Positions 17,406 through 26,238 of a stretch of DNA of 64,000 nt are shown piece by piece (positions within the stretch are counted from its first letter, which is position 1; every line of letters begins with the position of its first letter). The stretch covers positions 49,145 through 113,144 of the forward strand of contig NZ_CYRX01000024.1 of NCBI RefSeq assembly GCF_001458315.1, in the 5' to 3' direction. Origin of the DNA: Thalassobacter stenotrophicus (GTDB lineage: Bacteria > Pseudomonadota > Alphaproteobacteria > Rhodobacterales > Rhodobacteraceae). The notes beneath the pieces are model-generated. The model saw only the letters and a list, made by a program, of their open reading frames with translations, was not told the DNA's origin and did not search any database. The position numbers and the translations under genes are program-made.

Positions 17406-19067
17406 TTACACCTCCAATTTTTTGGGGCGGCGACGTTCAAACCACATGACCACAAAGACGCGCGTGACGAACAGCGCAGTAAAGACGGACGTGATGATCC
17501 CGATGCCCAGCGTCACCGAGAACCCCCGCACAGGGCCAGAGCCCAGCACAAACAGGATGACTGCGATGATGAAGGTCGTCAGGTTCGCGTCCACAATAGC
17601 CGACAGAGCGCGTTCATAGCCCAGCTGAATGGCCCGCGCGGGCCCTTTGGCCGTGCGTAATTCTTCGCGGATACGCTCAAACACCAGCACGTTAGCATCC
17701 ACCGCCATACCCACGGTCAGAACGATCCCTGCAATGCCAGGCAATGTCAGGGTGCCACCAATCAGGCTGAGAATACCGACGATAAGCGCCACGTTGATCA
17801 GCAAGGCCACCGTCGCAAACACGCCAAACAGGCCGTAGCTTGCGATCATAAAGACCACAACACCTGCCATAGCGATGGTCGCAGCGATGCGGCCTGCATC
17901 GATGGAATCTTGGCCCAGTTCGGGACCAATTGTCCGTTCCTCAAGGAATGTCATTTCAGCCGGGAGAGCACCTGCACGCAGCAAGATCGACAGCTGCGTC
18001 GATTCCGTTACATCAAAGTTACCAGTAATCTGGCCAGTACCGCCGGGAATGGCGGATTGGATGACCGGAGCTGTGACCACCTCATCGTCCAGCACGATGG
18101 CAAAGGGGGAGCCGATGTTTTCGGCCGTATAAATCCCAAAGTCCCGTGCACCCGCACCGTTAAACCGGAAAGTCACAGCAGGCAGGCCATTTTGATCGAA
18201 CGCAGGCTGGCTGTCGACCAGATCGTCGCCTGTGACCACCGGCGTTTGCTCAAGAATATAGTAGGTGCCCGCATCATCCATGTCGGGGACTAGGATTTGA
18301 CGCCCATCAAGGCGCGCATTCGCGTCAGACGTTTGGCCAACCACCGGGTGGAACGTCAGCTTGGCGGTCGTCCCGATCAGGGATTTCAGCTCCTGCGCGG
18401 AGCCGATGCCCGGTACTTGGATCAGGATGCGGTCTGCACCCTGACGCTGGATCGTGGGTTCGCGTGTCCCGGCCTCATCCACACGGCGGCGGATGATTTC
18501 GAGCGATTGTTGCATCGTCCGGTCGTCCGTCGCGGCGCGTTCCGCCTCCGACAGCTGAACGGTTAAAACGTCGCCATTGGCTGACACATCAATGTCACTG
18601 GACCCTACGCCCGTGAATGTGGTGATCGGTTGGGCCAAGGCCCGCACGGCAGCAACGGCGGCTTCCATGCCCTCAGGCTGGGAAATCCGCACCCTCAGTT
18701 CACTGTCGGGCCCCGGCTGGCGGCGGATCGTTCCAACGGTTGCGCGTTCCTCACGAAGGGCGTCGCGCACGGCGGGCCAGTAGCCGTCCATCCGGCTACC
18801 ATAAACATCCTCAACCTGCACTTCGGCCAGCAAATGCGCGCCGCCCCGCAGGTCCAAACCGAGGTTCATCAGATTTGAAGGCAGAATGCTTGGCCAAAGC
18901 CCCGCATCCGCCTCAAGCTCTGGCGAGGTGATCCCCCCCTCCATCGCAGACACGGCGTCATTGTACCGCTCTACGTTCGAATAATTCGCGTTGGGCAATG
19001 CCATGAGCAGCCCGGCCGCGCAGATGCCTAGGATCAGCACCTTCTTCCAGAGGGGGATATCAAGCAT
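17406..19067 (-). CDS. secD: Protein translocase subunit SecD
   Basis: A 553-residue partner of SecF. The N-terminal segment is followed by the large periplasmic region with LGLDLRGGAHLLAEV. The C-terminal membrane domain has the diagnostic GIAGIVLTVGMAVDANVLVFERIREE and a following ALSAIVDANLTT. The gene is 4 bp from yajC upstream and directly followed by secF; the full yajC-secD-secF order is conserved among proteobacteria. Confidence 0.97.
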   Translation of the reverse strand: MLDIPLWKKVLILGICAAGLLMALPNANYSNVERYNDAVSAMEGGITSPELEADAGLWPSILPSNLMNLGLDLRGGAHLLAEVQVEDVYGSRMDGYWPAVRDALREERATVGTIRRQPGPDSELRVRISQPEGMEAAVAAVRALAQPITTFTGVGSSDIDVSANGDVLTVQLSEAERAATDDRTMQQSLEIIRRRVDEAGTREPTIQRQGADRILIQVPGIGSAQELKSLIGTTAKLTFHPVVGQTSDANARLDGRQILVPDMDDAGTYYILEQTPVVTGDDLVDSQPAFDQNGLPAVTFRFNGAGARDFGIYTAENIGSPFAIVLDDEVVTAPVIQSAIPGGTGQITGNFDVTESTQLSILLRAGALPAEMTFLEERTIGPELGQDSIDAGRIAATIAMAGVVVFMIASYGLFGVFATVALLINVALIVGILSLIGGTLTLPGIAGIVLTVGMAVDANVLVFERIREELRTAKGPARAIQLGYERALSAIVDANLTTFIIAVILFVLGSGPVRGFSVTLGIGIITSVFTALFVTRVFVVMWFERRRPKKLEV

Positions 19068-19071
19068 CAGG

Positions 19072-19392
19072 TCAGGTCGCCGGTTCGGATTTTGTCAGAA
19101 CCGTCACGATGGTCGAGCGCACGACACGGACTTTAACACCGTCTGCGATTTCGACTTCCACTTCGTCACCCTCTTTGACCTTGGTGACTTTGCCAATCAC
19201 ACCACCTTGGGTGACGATCTGGTCACCGCGGCGCAGTGCCTCGACCATGGCTTTGTGCTCTTTGAGCTTTTTCTGCTGCGGGCGGATCAGCAGGAAGTAC
19301 ATGATCGCAAAGATCAGAATGAGCGGTACAAAAGACGCGAAAGTGCTGCCTGCACCTCCGACGGCTTGGGCATATGCGGGGGTGACGAACAT
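19072..19392 (-). CDS. yajC: SecDF accessory protein YajC
   Basis: A 106-residue protein with one transmembrane helix (FVPLILIFAIMYFLLI) followed by the hallmark RPQQKKLKEHKAMVEALRRG and a small basic cytosolic domain. It is the first gene of the sec unit, and its promoter should lie in the AT-richer gap between 19393 and 19488. Confidence 0.95.
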   Translation of the reverse strand: MFVTPAYAQAVGGAGSTFASFVPLILIFAIMYFLLIRPQQKKLKEHKAMVEALRRGDQIVTQGGVIGKVTKVKEGDEVEVEIADGVKVRVVRSTIVTVLTKSEPAT

Positions 19393-19488
19393 CAGAATTT
19401 CCCTGTGATTGCAGTTCGGGCTTTGGCGCCTTTAAGGTTCGGCGCACGTTATAACTGGCAAGTAGGGAGCGCAAGGCGGCGGAACAAG

Positions 19489-20181
19489 CTATTGGCGCCC
19501 TGTCCCGGGGTTGGCGCGGCGATTAAGCCACTGTTGCCCGGTCAGATCACCGCTGAGCCGCACACCAATCGGGCACAAGGTGTAGCGATCGGCGTGCCCC
19601 GCCAAAAAACTGCGCCAGTTTGCGTTGGGCAGATCGGACGTAGTCACGCCAAGCTGATACATTTCGTGCCCAAAGTTCGCGAGCGAGATGGGTTTTGTCG
19701 GTGTTTGGCCCAGAACTCCCGCAATTTTGCTATGCAAAGCATCCAGAGCCGCCTCGTTTGGCCCCATCGGCAGCCTGTGAAACTCACTACAACTGTTTTG
19801 AAAGAAATCCGAAGGCTTGCCCCCACTGACACCCAACACCCATTTGCCATGAGTGCGCAGGCGTTGCGCCAGATGGGCAAAGCCCTGATCCGCGCTCGCG
19901 ATCACAAAGGTCGCGATATCGCTGCTAAGCGCCAACTCCAGCGCGTCCAGACACAGCGCGATGTCCGAGGCATTCTTGCTGCTGGCCATCGGAGCCAAGG
20001 TGATGCCCGGCGTTTTACACCAACCTTCAACATGGCATTCGTCAGCATAAACACGCACAGCATCGACCCGACCCAAATGTTTGGCCCGTTCCAGAACGGG
20101 ATCGATGAGCTTGGGTGGGACATTGTCCCCATCGACAAAAACCGCGACTCGCGTGGAGTGTATTTGGTTAAGCATGTTCAT
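19489..20181 (-). CDS. NYN-domain (LabA/DUF88) protein with C-terminal LOTUS-like region
   Basis: About 230 residues from the ATG at 20181. The N-terminal half is a NYN PIN-like nuclease fold: RVAVFVDGDNVPP, VYADECHVEGW, NASDIALCLDALELAL and FVIASADQGFAHLAQRLRTHGK provide the expected acidic residues. The C-terminal segment (LANFGHEMYQLGVTTSDLPNANWRSFL) resembles an OST-HTH/LOTUS RNA-binding domain. Such proteins are thought to bind or cut RNA. The start is not certain; an earlier in-frame start at 20331 would add residues that show no family match. Confidence 0.75.
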   Translation of the reverse strand: MNMLNQIHSTRVAVFVDGDNVPPKLIDPVLERAKHLGRVDAVRVYADECHVEGWCKTPGITLAPMASSKNASDIALCLDALELALSSDIATFVIASADQGFAHLAQRLRTHGKWVLGVSGGKPSDFFQNSCSEFHRLPMGPNEAALDALHSKIAGVLGQTPTKPISLANFGHEMYQLGVTTSDLPNANWRSFLAGHADRYTLCPIGVRLSGDLTGQQWLNRRANPGTGRQ

Positions 20182-20395
20182 GCAGTCACCGTCGCGCCGC
20201 ATCGCGGCAAGATCGTGACCGAGCCACGACAGTTTCACGGCATTAATAGAACCCGCGCCACGACAATTCACGCAGGTCACAACGAATGCGGACATGCCGC
20301 GCTGCATACGCCTAGCCTTACGCCCGAGCATCCATTAAAAGGCCCGCAAATCAACGCGTGTTTGCACGCCATGCCCCACCCAAGGAGCCACTTCC

Positions 20396-21688
20396 ATGCA
20401 TGACATTCGCATGATCCGAGACAACCCTCAGGCCTTTGACGCCGCTTTGATGCGCCGGGGTGGCTCTGCGATGTCATCAGAAATCCTTGCGCTGGATGAA
20501 GCACGCAGAACCTGCATTACCGCCGCTGAAACCGCACTTGCGGACCGAAATGCGGCCTCTAAGCAAGTGGGTGCAGCCAAAGCACGTGGCGATGAGGCCG
20601 AGTTTGAGCGTCTGCGCGCCCTTGTTTCTGAGAAGAAACAGGAAATTGCGCAGCTAGAAGAAGACGCAAAAGCCAAGGATATGGCCTTGCGTGACCTTTT
20701 GATGGGCATTCCAAACCTGCCGCACGCGGACGTCCCCGATGGCAAGGATGAGGACGACAACATCGAAATTCACCGTTGGGGCACGCCGCCCAAACTGGAT
20801 TTCACCGCTGTTGAACATTTTGAGATCCCAAGCGTTGTGCCGGGCATGGATTTCACCACTGCGGCTAAACTTTCGGGCTCACGGTTTGTGGTTTTGCGCG
20901 GTGCGGTTGCACGTATCCACCGCGCGCTTGCGCAGTTTATGCTCGACACACATGTGGATCAAAACGAGCTGACTGAAACGAACACCCCCGTCCTGGTGTT
21001 GGAAGAGGCGATGTACGGCACTGGCCAGTTGCCCAAGTTTGGTGAGGATAGCTACCGCACCCGTGAGGGTTGGTGGCTGATCCCGACATCCGAGGTGACC
21101 CTGACGAACACCGTTGCGGGCGATATTCTTGAGGCCGCCGATCTGCCCCGTCGCATGTGCGCCCACAGCCTGTGTTTCCGGTCCGAGGCAGGGTCCGCCG
21201 GGCGCGACACCACAGGTATGCTGCGCCAACACCAGTTCGAAAAAGTCGAAATGGTTTCGGTCACAAAACCTGATGAAAGCCGGGCCGAGTTGGACCGGAT
21301 GACGGCCTGCGCTCAAGGCATCCTTGAGGCCCTTGGCCTGCCCTACCGCACGGTTGTTTTGTGCACGGGTGACATGGGTGCCGGCGCGCAACGCACCCAC
21401 GATATTGAAGTCTGGTTGCCCGGCCAAAACGCCTATCGGGAGATCAGCTCTTGTTCGGTATGCGGTGATTATCAGGCGCGGCGCATGAACGCTCGCTTCC
21501 GCCCCGAAGCCGGTGCGAAACCCGAATACGTACACACGCTCAACGGCTCTGGTCTGGCTGTCGGACGGTGCCTGATTGCCGTGCTCGAAAACGGGCAGCG
21601 GGCTGATGGCTCGGTCGAACTGCCGGAGGTTCTGCACCGCTATCTTGGCGGTAAGTCACGCCTTACCGCTGAAGGTGTGCTCGCTTAA
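20396..21688 (+). CDS. serS: Seryl-tRNA synthetase
   Basis: A 430-residue class II synthetase. The N-terminal long coiled coil (about residues 25-105) contacts tRNA-Ser. Class II motif 2 is [22 protein letters not shown] and motif 3 is [15 protein letters not shown], preceded by [15 protein letters not shown]. Length and motif spacing match the family. No tRNA gene or T-box-like leader is seen upstream. Confidence 0.97.
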   Translation: MHDIRMIRDNPQAFDAALMRRGGSAMSSEILALDEARRTCITAAETALADRNAASKQVGAAKARGDEAEFERLRALVSEKKQEIAQLEEDAKAKDMALRDLLMGIPNLPHADVPDGKDEDDNIEIHRWGTPPKLDFTAVEHFEIPSVVPGMDFTTAAKLSGSRFVVLRGAVARIHRALAQFMLDTHVDQNELTETNTPVLVLEEAMYGTGQLPKFGEDSYRTREGWWLIPTSEVTLTNTVAGDILEAADLPRRMCAHSLCFRSEAGSAGRDTTGMLRQHQFEKVEMVSVTKPDESRAELDRMTACAQGILEALGLPYRTVVLCTGDMGAGAQRTHDIEVWLPGQNAYREISSCSVCGDYQARRMNARFRPEAGAKPEYVHTLNGSGLAVGRCLIAVLENGQRADGSVELPEVLHRYLGGKSRLTAEGVLA

Positions 21689-21697
21689 GTCGTGCAC

Positions 21698-22321
21698 TCA
21701 AGGAAAGGCGATCTCAGGGTCGCCTTCCTGCCATTGAGGGTACTTTTTCATCGTACTCTCAAACCGCTCTGAGGCTAGAAACCGCTCCAGCCATGCCTGT
21801 ACACGCGGCCAAGGCTGCGCATCAAAACGCGGCTTATCCACAAATGCGAACTGTCGCACAAACGGCAAGATCGCATAGTCCGCCACGCTGGGCTGGTCAA
21901 AAATCCACTCTCCCATTTCGGCATCAAGATCGGCCAAGAACCCATGCGCCTCTGCGCGTGAAGCCTCTGGGTCCGCATCTGGGTATCGGGGAGGATACTT
22001 TGTGCGATCAAGCGCGGATTTGAACGGACCATCGCAGCGTGCAATCCAATCAAACCCCTCGCGTGGCATGGTCAACCATCCCTCGGGATCGCGCTGACGC
22101 AACGCCCACAGCATGATGTCGAGGCTTTCATCCAGCACCTCATCCTCCGCCACAAGGCAAGGCACGGTGCCACTGGCCGACGCCGCTAGGAACGCGACCG
22201 GTTTATCCCGCAAGACAACTTCGCGCAGCGCGACGGAGATGCCCGACGCTGATACGGCCAACCGCGCGCGCATCGCGTAGGGACACCGGCGAAAGGAATA
22301 GAGAATAGGTTTCGACGCCAT
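21698..22321 (-). CDS. Glutathione S-transferase family protein
   Basis: About 207 residues. The N-terminal thioredoxin fold has SFRRCPYAMRARLA (a Cys-Pro-Tyr-Ala type active region) and the glutathione-contacting GTVPCLVAED and DESLDIMLW. The C-terminal half is all-helical. The start is ATG at 22321; a GTG at 22327 would overlap the xylB stop (GTGA). It is coupled to the xylulokinase gene, with no evident metabolic link. Confidence 0.88.
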   Translation of the reverse strand: MASKPILYSFRRCPYAMRARLAVSASGISVALREVVLRDKPVAFLAASASGTVPCLVAEDEVLDESLDIMLWALRQRDPEGWLTMPREGFDWIARCDGPFKSALDRTKYPPRYPDADPEASRAEAHGFLADLDAEMGEWIFDQPSVADYAILPFVRQFAFVDKPRFDAQPWPRVQAWLERFLASERFESTMKKYPQWQEGDPEIAFP

Positions 22322-22323
22322 AA

Positions 22324-23760
22324 TCACAGCGACCTCAGCGCATCATAGGCGGCACGGTATCGCGCGTGACCGTCTGCCATTGCGTCACGTAGCGCCTCCA
22401 CAGGTTCCGTGCTGCGGGCGATGGGTGGGGGTGTGACGACCTCTCGGCCTGCGCCGGTGCCTGCCATCATCCCCAAACGCGCCGCGCCCAAAGCTGCGCC
22501 AAAGTCACCCGCCTTTGGCAGATCCAGCGTGACGCCCAGCGTCGTCGCCAGCATCTCAACCCAATGCGCGGACTTAGAGCCGCCGCCCAAAACAAGCGCT
22601 CGCTTTAGGGTCGTGCCCGTCTGAGCCAAGGCCAACTGGTTGTCCGCAAACGCGAAACTGACACCTTGCAACACGGCGCGCGCAGCCTCGGTCGCATTTG
22701 TTGCGTGATCTAGGTGCAGGAATTGACCACGCATCTGCGCGTTATTGTGGGGCGTCCGTTCCCCGCCTAGATAGGGAAGGAACAACGTACGACTGGGGGC
22801 CTGAAGCGCACCTAGATCAGCGGTCAATTCAGCGGCCGTTTGACCCGTTAACCGCGCAAGCCATTCGAGAGCATCGCTGGCCGCCAAGATGACACCCATC
22901 TGATGCCAAGTGTCTGGTACTGCATGACAAAAGCTATGCACGGCCGTTTCTGGCGCAGGGCGGTAGCCCGAGGTCGCAGCAAACAATACGCCGGACGTGC
23001 CCAGTGACAAGAACGCAGACCCGTCCTCAACAACGCCCACACCGATTGCGGCCGCCGCATTGTCCCCTGCGCCGCCCGCAACAGGGACCACTGGCAACCC
23101 AAGGTCTGCGGCCAGTTTTGGCCTGAGTTGGCCGGAAATTGCACTGCCCTCGACCAATCTGGGCATTTGGCTACGGTTCAAGTGGCAAGCGGCCAAAAGG
23201 GTATCAGACCAATCGCGCGCCGCCGTATCGAACCACGCGGTGCCCGCAGCGTCCGACATCTCGGACACATACTCTCCTGTCAAAAAGAGCCGGAGATAAT
23301 CCTTGGGGAGCAGGATTTTAGTGGCCTTCTCAAAGACCTCAGGCTTGTTACGGCGCAGCCATTCTACCTTGGGCGCGGTAAACCCCGGAAAAACGATATT
23401 GCCCGAAATCGCGCGAAACCGCGGGTCCGCGTCCATCTCAGCGGCCTCATCCGCGCTACGCGTGTCGTTCCACAGCATGCAAGGATAGACGGGCTGATCA
23501 TCCGCGCCGACAAGGCAGGCGCCGTGCATATGCCCCGACAAGCCGATCCCCTTCAACCCAGAGCAATCAGCCTTGGCAGCCAACGCACCAAGGGCTTGGC
23601 GCACCGCGGCCTCCCACGTGGAAGGGCATTGCTCTGCCCAACCATCGTGCGGCCGCTGCACTTGGAGCGGTACGTGATGTTCGGCCAGAATATTCTGATC
23701 GTCATCGATTAAGATGGCCTTGAGCGATGACGTGCCCAAGTCGAGGCCAATGAAACTCAT
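22324..23760 (-). CDS. xylB: Xylulokinase
   Basis: A 478-residue FGGY-family kinase that phosphorylates D-xylulose to D-xylulose 5-phosphate. The N-terminus has the phosphate-1 motif IGLDLGTSSLKAILID. The substrate region has GLSGHMHGACLV and LWNDTRS, and the C-terminal ATPase domain has VLGGGSKSAHWVEMLA. No xylose isomerase or sugar transporter is next to it; the 366 bp upstream contain only a doubtful short ORF. Confidence 0.93.
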   Translation of the reverse strand: MSFIGLDLGTSSLKAILIDDDQNILAEHHVPLQVQRPHDGWAEQCPSTWEAAVRQALGALAAKADCSGLKGIGLSGHMHGACLVGADDQPVYPCMLWNDTRSADEAAEMDADPRFRAISGNIVFPGFTAPKVEWLRRNKPEVFEKATKILLPKDYLRLFLTGEYVSEMSDAAGTAWFDTAARDWSDTLLAACHLNRSQMPRLVEGSAISGQLRPKLAADLGLPVVPVAGGAGDNAAAAIGVGVVEDGSAFLSLGTSGVLFAATSGYRPAPETAVHSFCHAVPDTWHQMGVILAASDALEWLARLTGQTAAELTADLGALQAPSRTLFLPYLGGERTPHNNAQMRGQFLHLDHATNATEAARAVLQGVSFAFADNQLALAQTGTTLKRALVLGGGSKSAHWVEMLATTLGVTLDLPKAGDFGAALGAARLGMMAGTGAGREVVTPPPIARSTEPVEALRDAMADGHARYRAAYDALRSL

Positions 23761-23904
23761 GCGACGGCTTTCGGATTTTTACGAATTATTGAGGATAGAA
23801 TATCGTTCTGTGTGCCGCCTACAACCCGTTCTCGCCAAGAGTTAGCCGATATGGCGATCCCGGCCTTGTGGTCAAACGGTGCAATGTCTGTGGGGCAGTT
23901 CCCC

Positions 23905-24051
23905 CTAGGTAAAAATACCGTAGCGCGCGAACCACGAGTCTGCCTCTCGGTCCATAATAAGCGCCGCTGTCCCCGACTTGAAACGGCCCAGAACATAGCG
24001 GTCACCGGATCGAATTCGGAAAGCCCACGCGCCTGCATCCTTCGCAAACAT
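23905..24051 (-). CDS. Doubtful 48-residue ORF in the xylB-hyuA gap
   Basis: The stretch 23761-24147 between divergent xylB and hyuA has no convincing gene. This short frame (beginning MFAKDAGAWAFRIRSGDRY) has a protein-like alternation of hydrophobic and polar residues, and coding-like sequence continues about 15 codons upstream of the ATG to a TAA. It could be a small protein or the remnant of a lost regulator. No family is recognised, and no ribosome site is clear. Confidence 0.25.
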   Translation of the reverse strand: MFAKDAGAWAFRIRSGDRYVLGRFKSGTAALIMDREADSWFARYGIFT

Positions 24052-24147
24052 GCCTTTGGGAACGGTCCCAATACGCGCCTTGCGGCTGGGTTATTTCCGA
24101 GGCAGGCTCAGGCTTGGAAATAGAGTATGGACTTGGGGGAGAGCAGC

Positions 24148-26238
24148 ATGGCGCAGGATGGTATCCGGCTGGGAGTAGATATCGGAGGCACCTTCACGGA
24201 TGTCGTTTTAGAAGGGCCGGACCTGTTCGCATCCACCAAAGTGCTCACGACATATGCTGCGCCTGAAGATGCAATTGTTGAGGGATTGCAAAGGGTTTGT
24301 GCAGCCGAGGGCATCGCGCCCAGCGCCATTACCCAGATCATTCACGGCACCACACTTGCCACCAACGCCCTGATCGAACGGCGCGGCGCGCGCACTGCTT
24401 TGATCACCACTGAGGGCTTTCGTGACGTAATCGAAATGCGGTCCGAGAGCCGGTTTGAGCAATACGATCTGAACCTCACCCTGCCCGAACCCCTCCTGCC
24501 CCGCCAACCCCGGTTGTGCGTGCGCGAACGCGTCAATGCACAGGGCGAAGTCATGATCGCGCTGGATGAGGCCGAGGTCGCCACCCGCATAGATGAGATC
24601 GCGGCAATGGGCGTCGACAGTGTTGCCGTCGGCCTGATGCACAGTTACCTCAATTCCGCGCACGAGCGGCGCATCCGCGAGATGATCGCCGCGCGCCTGC
24701 CCGATGTCTCTGTCTCGATCTCGAGCGAAGTGTCCCCGCAGATGCGCGAATATGAGCGGTTCAACACTACCGTGGCGAATGCCTACATCAAACCGCTCAT
24801 TGCCTCTTATCTTTGCCGCCTAGAAGCCCGCCTAAAGGCCGAAGGCGTAACGGCTGATGTATTCCTAATGCATTCGGGTGGTGGGATTATCAGCCTTCAA
24901 AATGCTGCCGACTTCCCCGTTCGTTTGGTTGAATCTGGTCCCGCTGGGGGGGCCGTGTTTGCCGCCGATATCGCCGCGCGTCATGGCCTTAATAAGGTGC
25001 TGAGCTTTGACATGGGCGGTACTACGGCCAAAATTTGCCTCATCAAGGACCAAACCCCCAAGACCGCGCGTGTTTTTGAGGTTGCGCGCACGTACCGCTT
25101 CAAAAAAGGCTCTGGGATGCCGATCTCTATTCCAGTGATCGACATGGTTGAGATTGGCGCAGGGGGCGGCTCACTTGCGTCCGTGGATGCGCTTCAACGG
25201 ATCGCGGTTGGCCCAGAAAGCGCCGGATCCGAGCCGGGGCCAGCGTCCTACGGGCGCGGCGGCGATCGGCCGGCGGTGACAGACGCGGACCTTATGTTGG
25301 GCAAGCTTGACCCAGCGGCCTTTGCAGGTGGGCGGATCGCTCTGGACCGTGACGCCGCGGCGCGCGCGCTGGATACCGCCGTCGGCACCCCCCTGGGCAT
25401 GCCCCCACAAGAGGCTGCCTTTGGGGTCACAGAAGTTGTCGACGAGAACATGGCCAACGCCGCGCGCGTTCATGCCGTTGAGAATGGCGAAGACCTCAGC
25501 GACTACACCATGATCGCCTTTGGCGGGGCCGCACCGCTGCACGCCGGACGGTTGTGCGAAAAGCTGGGGATCAGCCGGTGCCTTGTGCCGCCCGGTGCGG
25601 GTGTCGGCAGCGCGATTGGCTTTCTGCGCGCGCCCTTCAGTTTTGAGGCGACCCGATCGGTATACATGCGGCTTAGCGCGTTTGATGCAGACACCGTGGC
25701 ACAATTACTGGCCGAACTCGCGGATGAGGCGACCGCATTTGTGCGAACCTGCGACGCAAAGGCCCCGATTGAAACGGCGGTCAAAGTCTACATGCGCTAT
25801 GCGGGTCAAGGCTGGGAAATTCCCGTAACGCTGACGCCCGCGCAGGCCGGGGCACCCGATGCCGCGACGTTTGTTGCACGGTTTGAGGAAGACTATGCCC
25901 AGTTGTTCGGGCGCACCGTCGCGGGGCTGGACATCGAAGTCACGGTCTGGTCGGTCAACGCGTCTACGCCGAAATCTCCGCCCCGATCGATGCCAGAATC
26001 CGCGGCCCAAACGACACTGGCACCGCACCAAGCAACCAGACAGATGTTCGACCCCGCGCGCGCCACAACGCTAGAGGCCGCAGAGATCGCCCGGCGCGCG
26101 CTGGCCCCGGGGATGCGCTGCCCGGGCCCCGCTGCCATCGTTGAAGAAGAAACCACCATCGTCGTCCCCGCCAGCCGCACGGCCCTATGTCACGCCGACG
26201 GCTGCATTGAGCTTAGCCTTGAGGGAGCCCAACCATGA
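24148..26238 (+). CDS. hyuA: Hydantoinase/oxoprolinase subunit A (HyuA family)
   Basis: About 696 residues. The N-terminal actin-like ATPase part has RLGVDIGGTFTDVVLEG, then HGTTLATNALIERRGARTALI, and the second phosphate motif is LSFDMGGTTAKICLI. The family comprises N-methylhydantoinase A, 5-oxoprolinase and acetone carboxylase beta subunits, which hydrolyse ATP to open or activate cyclic amide or ketone substrates. Start at 24148, preceded by GGGGGAGAG. The end overlaps hyuB by 4 bp. Confidence 0.9.
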   Translation: MAQDGIRLGVDIGGTFTDVVLEGPDLFASTKVLTTYAAPEDAIVEGLQRVCAAEGIAPSAITQIIHGTTLATNALIERRGARTALITTEGFRDVIEMRSESRFEQYDLNLTLPEPLLPRQPRLCVRERVNAQGEVMIALDEAEVATRIDEIAAMGVDSVAVGLMHSYLNSAHERRIREMIAARLPDVSVSISSEVSPQMREYERFNTTVANAYIKPLIASYLCRLEARLKAEGVTADVFLMHSGGGIISLQNAADFPVRLVESGPAGGAVFAADIAARHGLNKVLSFDMGGTTAKICLIKDQTPKTARVFEVARTYRFKKGSGMPISIPVIDMVEIGAGGGSLASVDALQRIAVGPESAGSEPGPASYGRGGDRPAVTDADLMLGKLDPAAFAGGRIALDRDAAARALDTAVGTPLGMPPQEAAFGVTEVVDENMANAARVHAVENGEDLSDYTMIAFGGAAPLHAGRLCEKLGISRCLVPPGAGVGSAIGFLRAPFSFEATRSVYMRLSAFDADTVAQLLAELADEATAFVRTCDAKAPIETAVKVYMRYAGQGWEIPVTLTPAQAGAPDAATFVARFEEDYAQLFGRTVAGLDIEVTVWSVNASTPKSPPRSMPESAAQTTLAPHQATRQMFDPARATTLEAAEIARRALAPGMRCPGPAAIVEEETTIVVPASRTALCHADGCIELSLEGAQP

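Noticed and set aside
18991..20403. A 470-codon open frame on the plus strand
   Set aside because: It is antisense to secD, yajC and the NYN gene, whose products are clearly recognised; the frame shows no domain.
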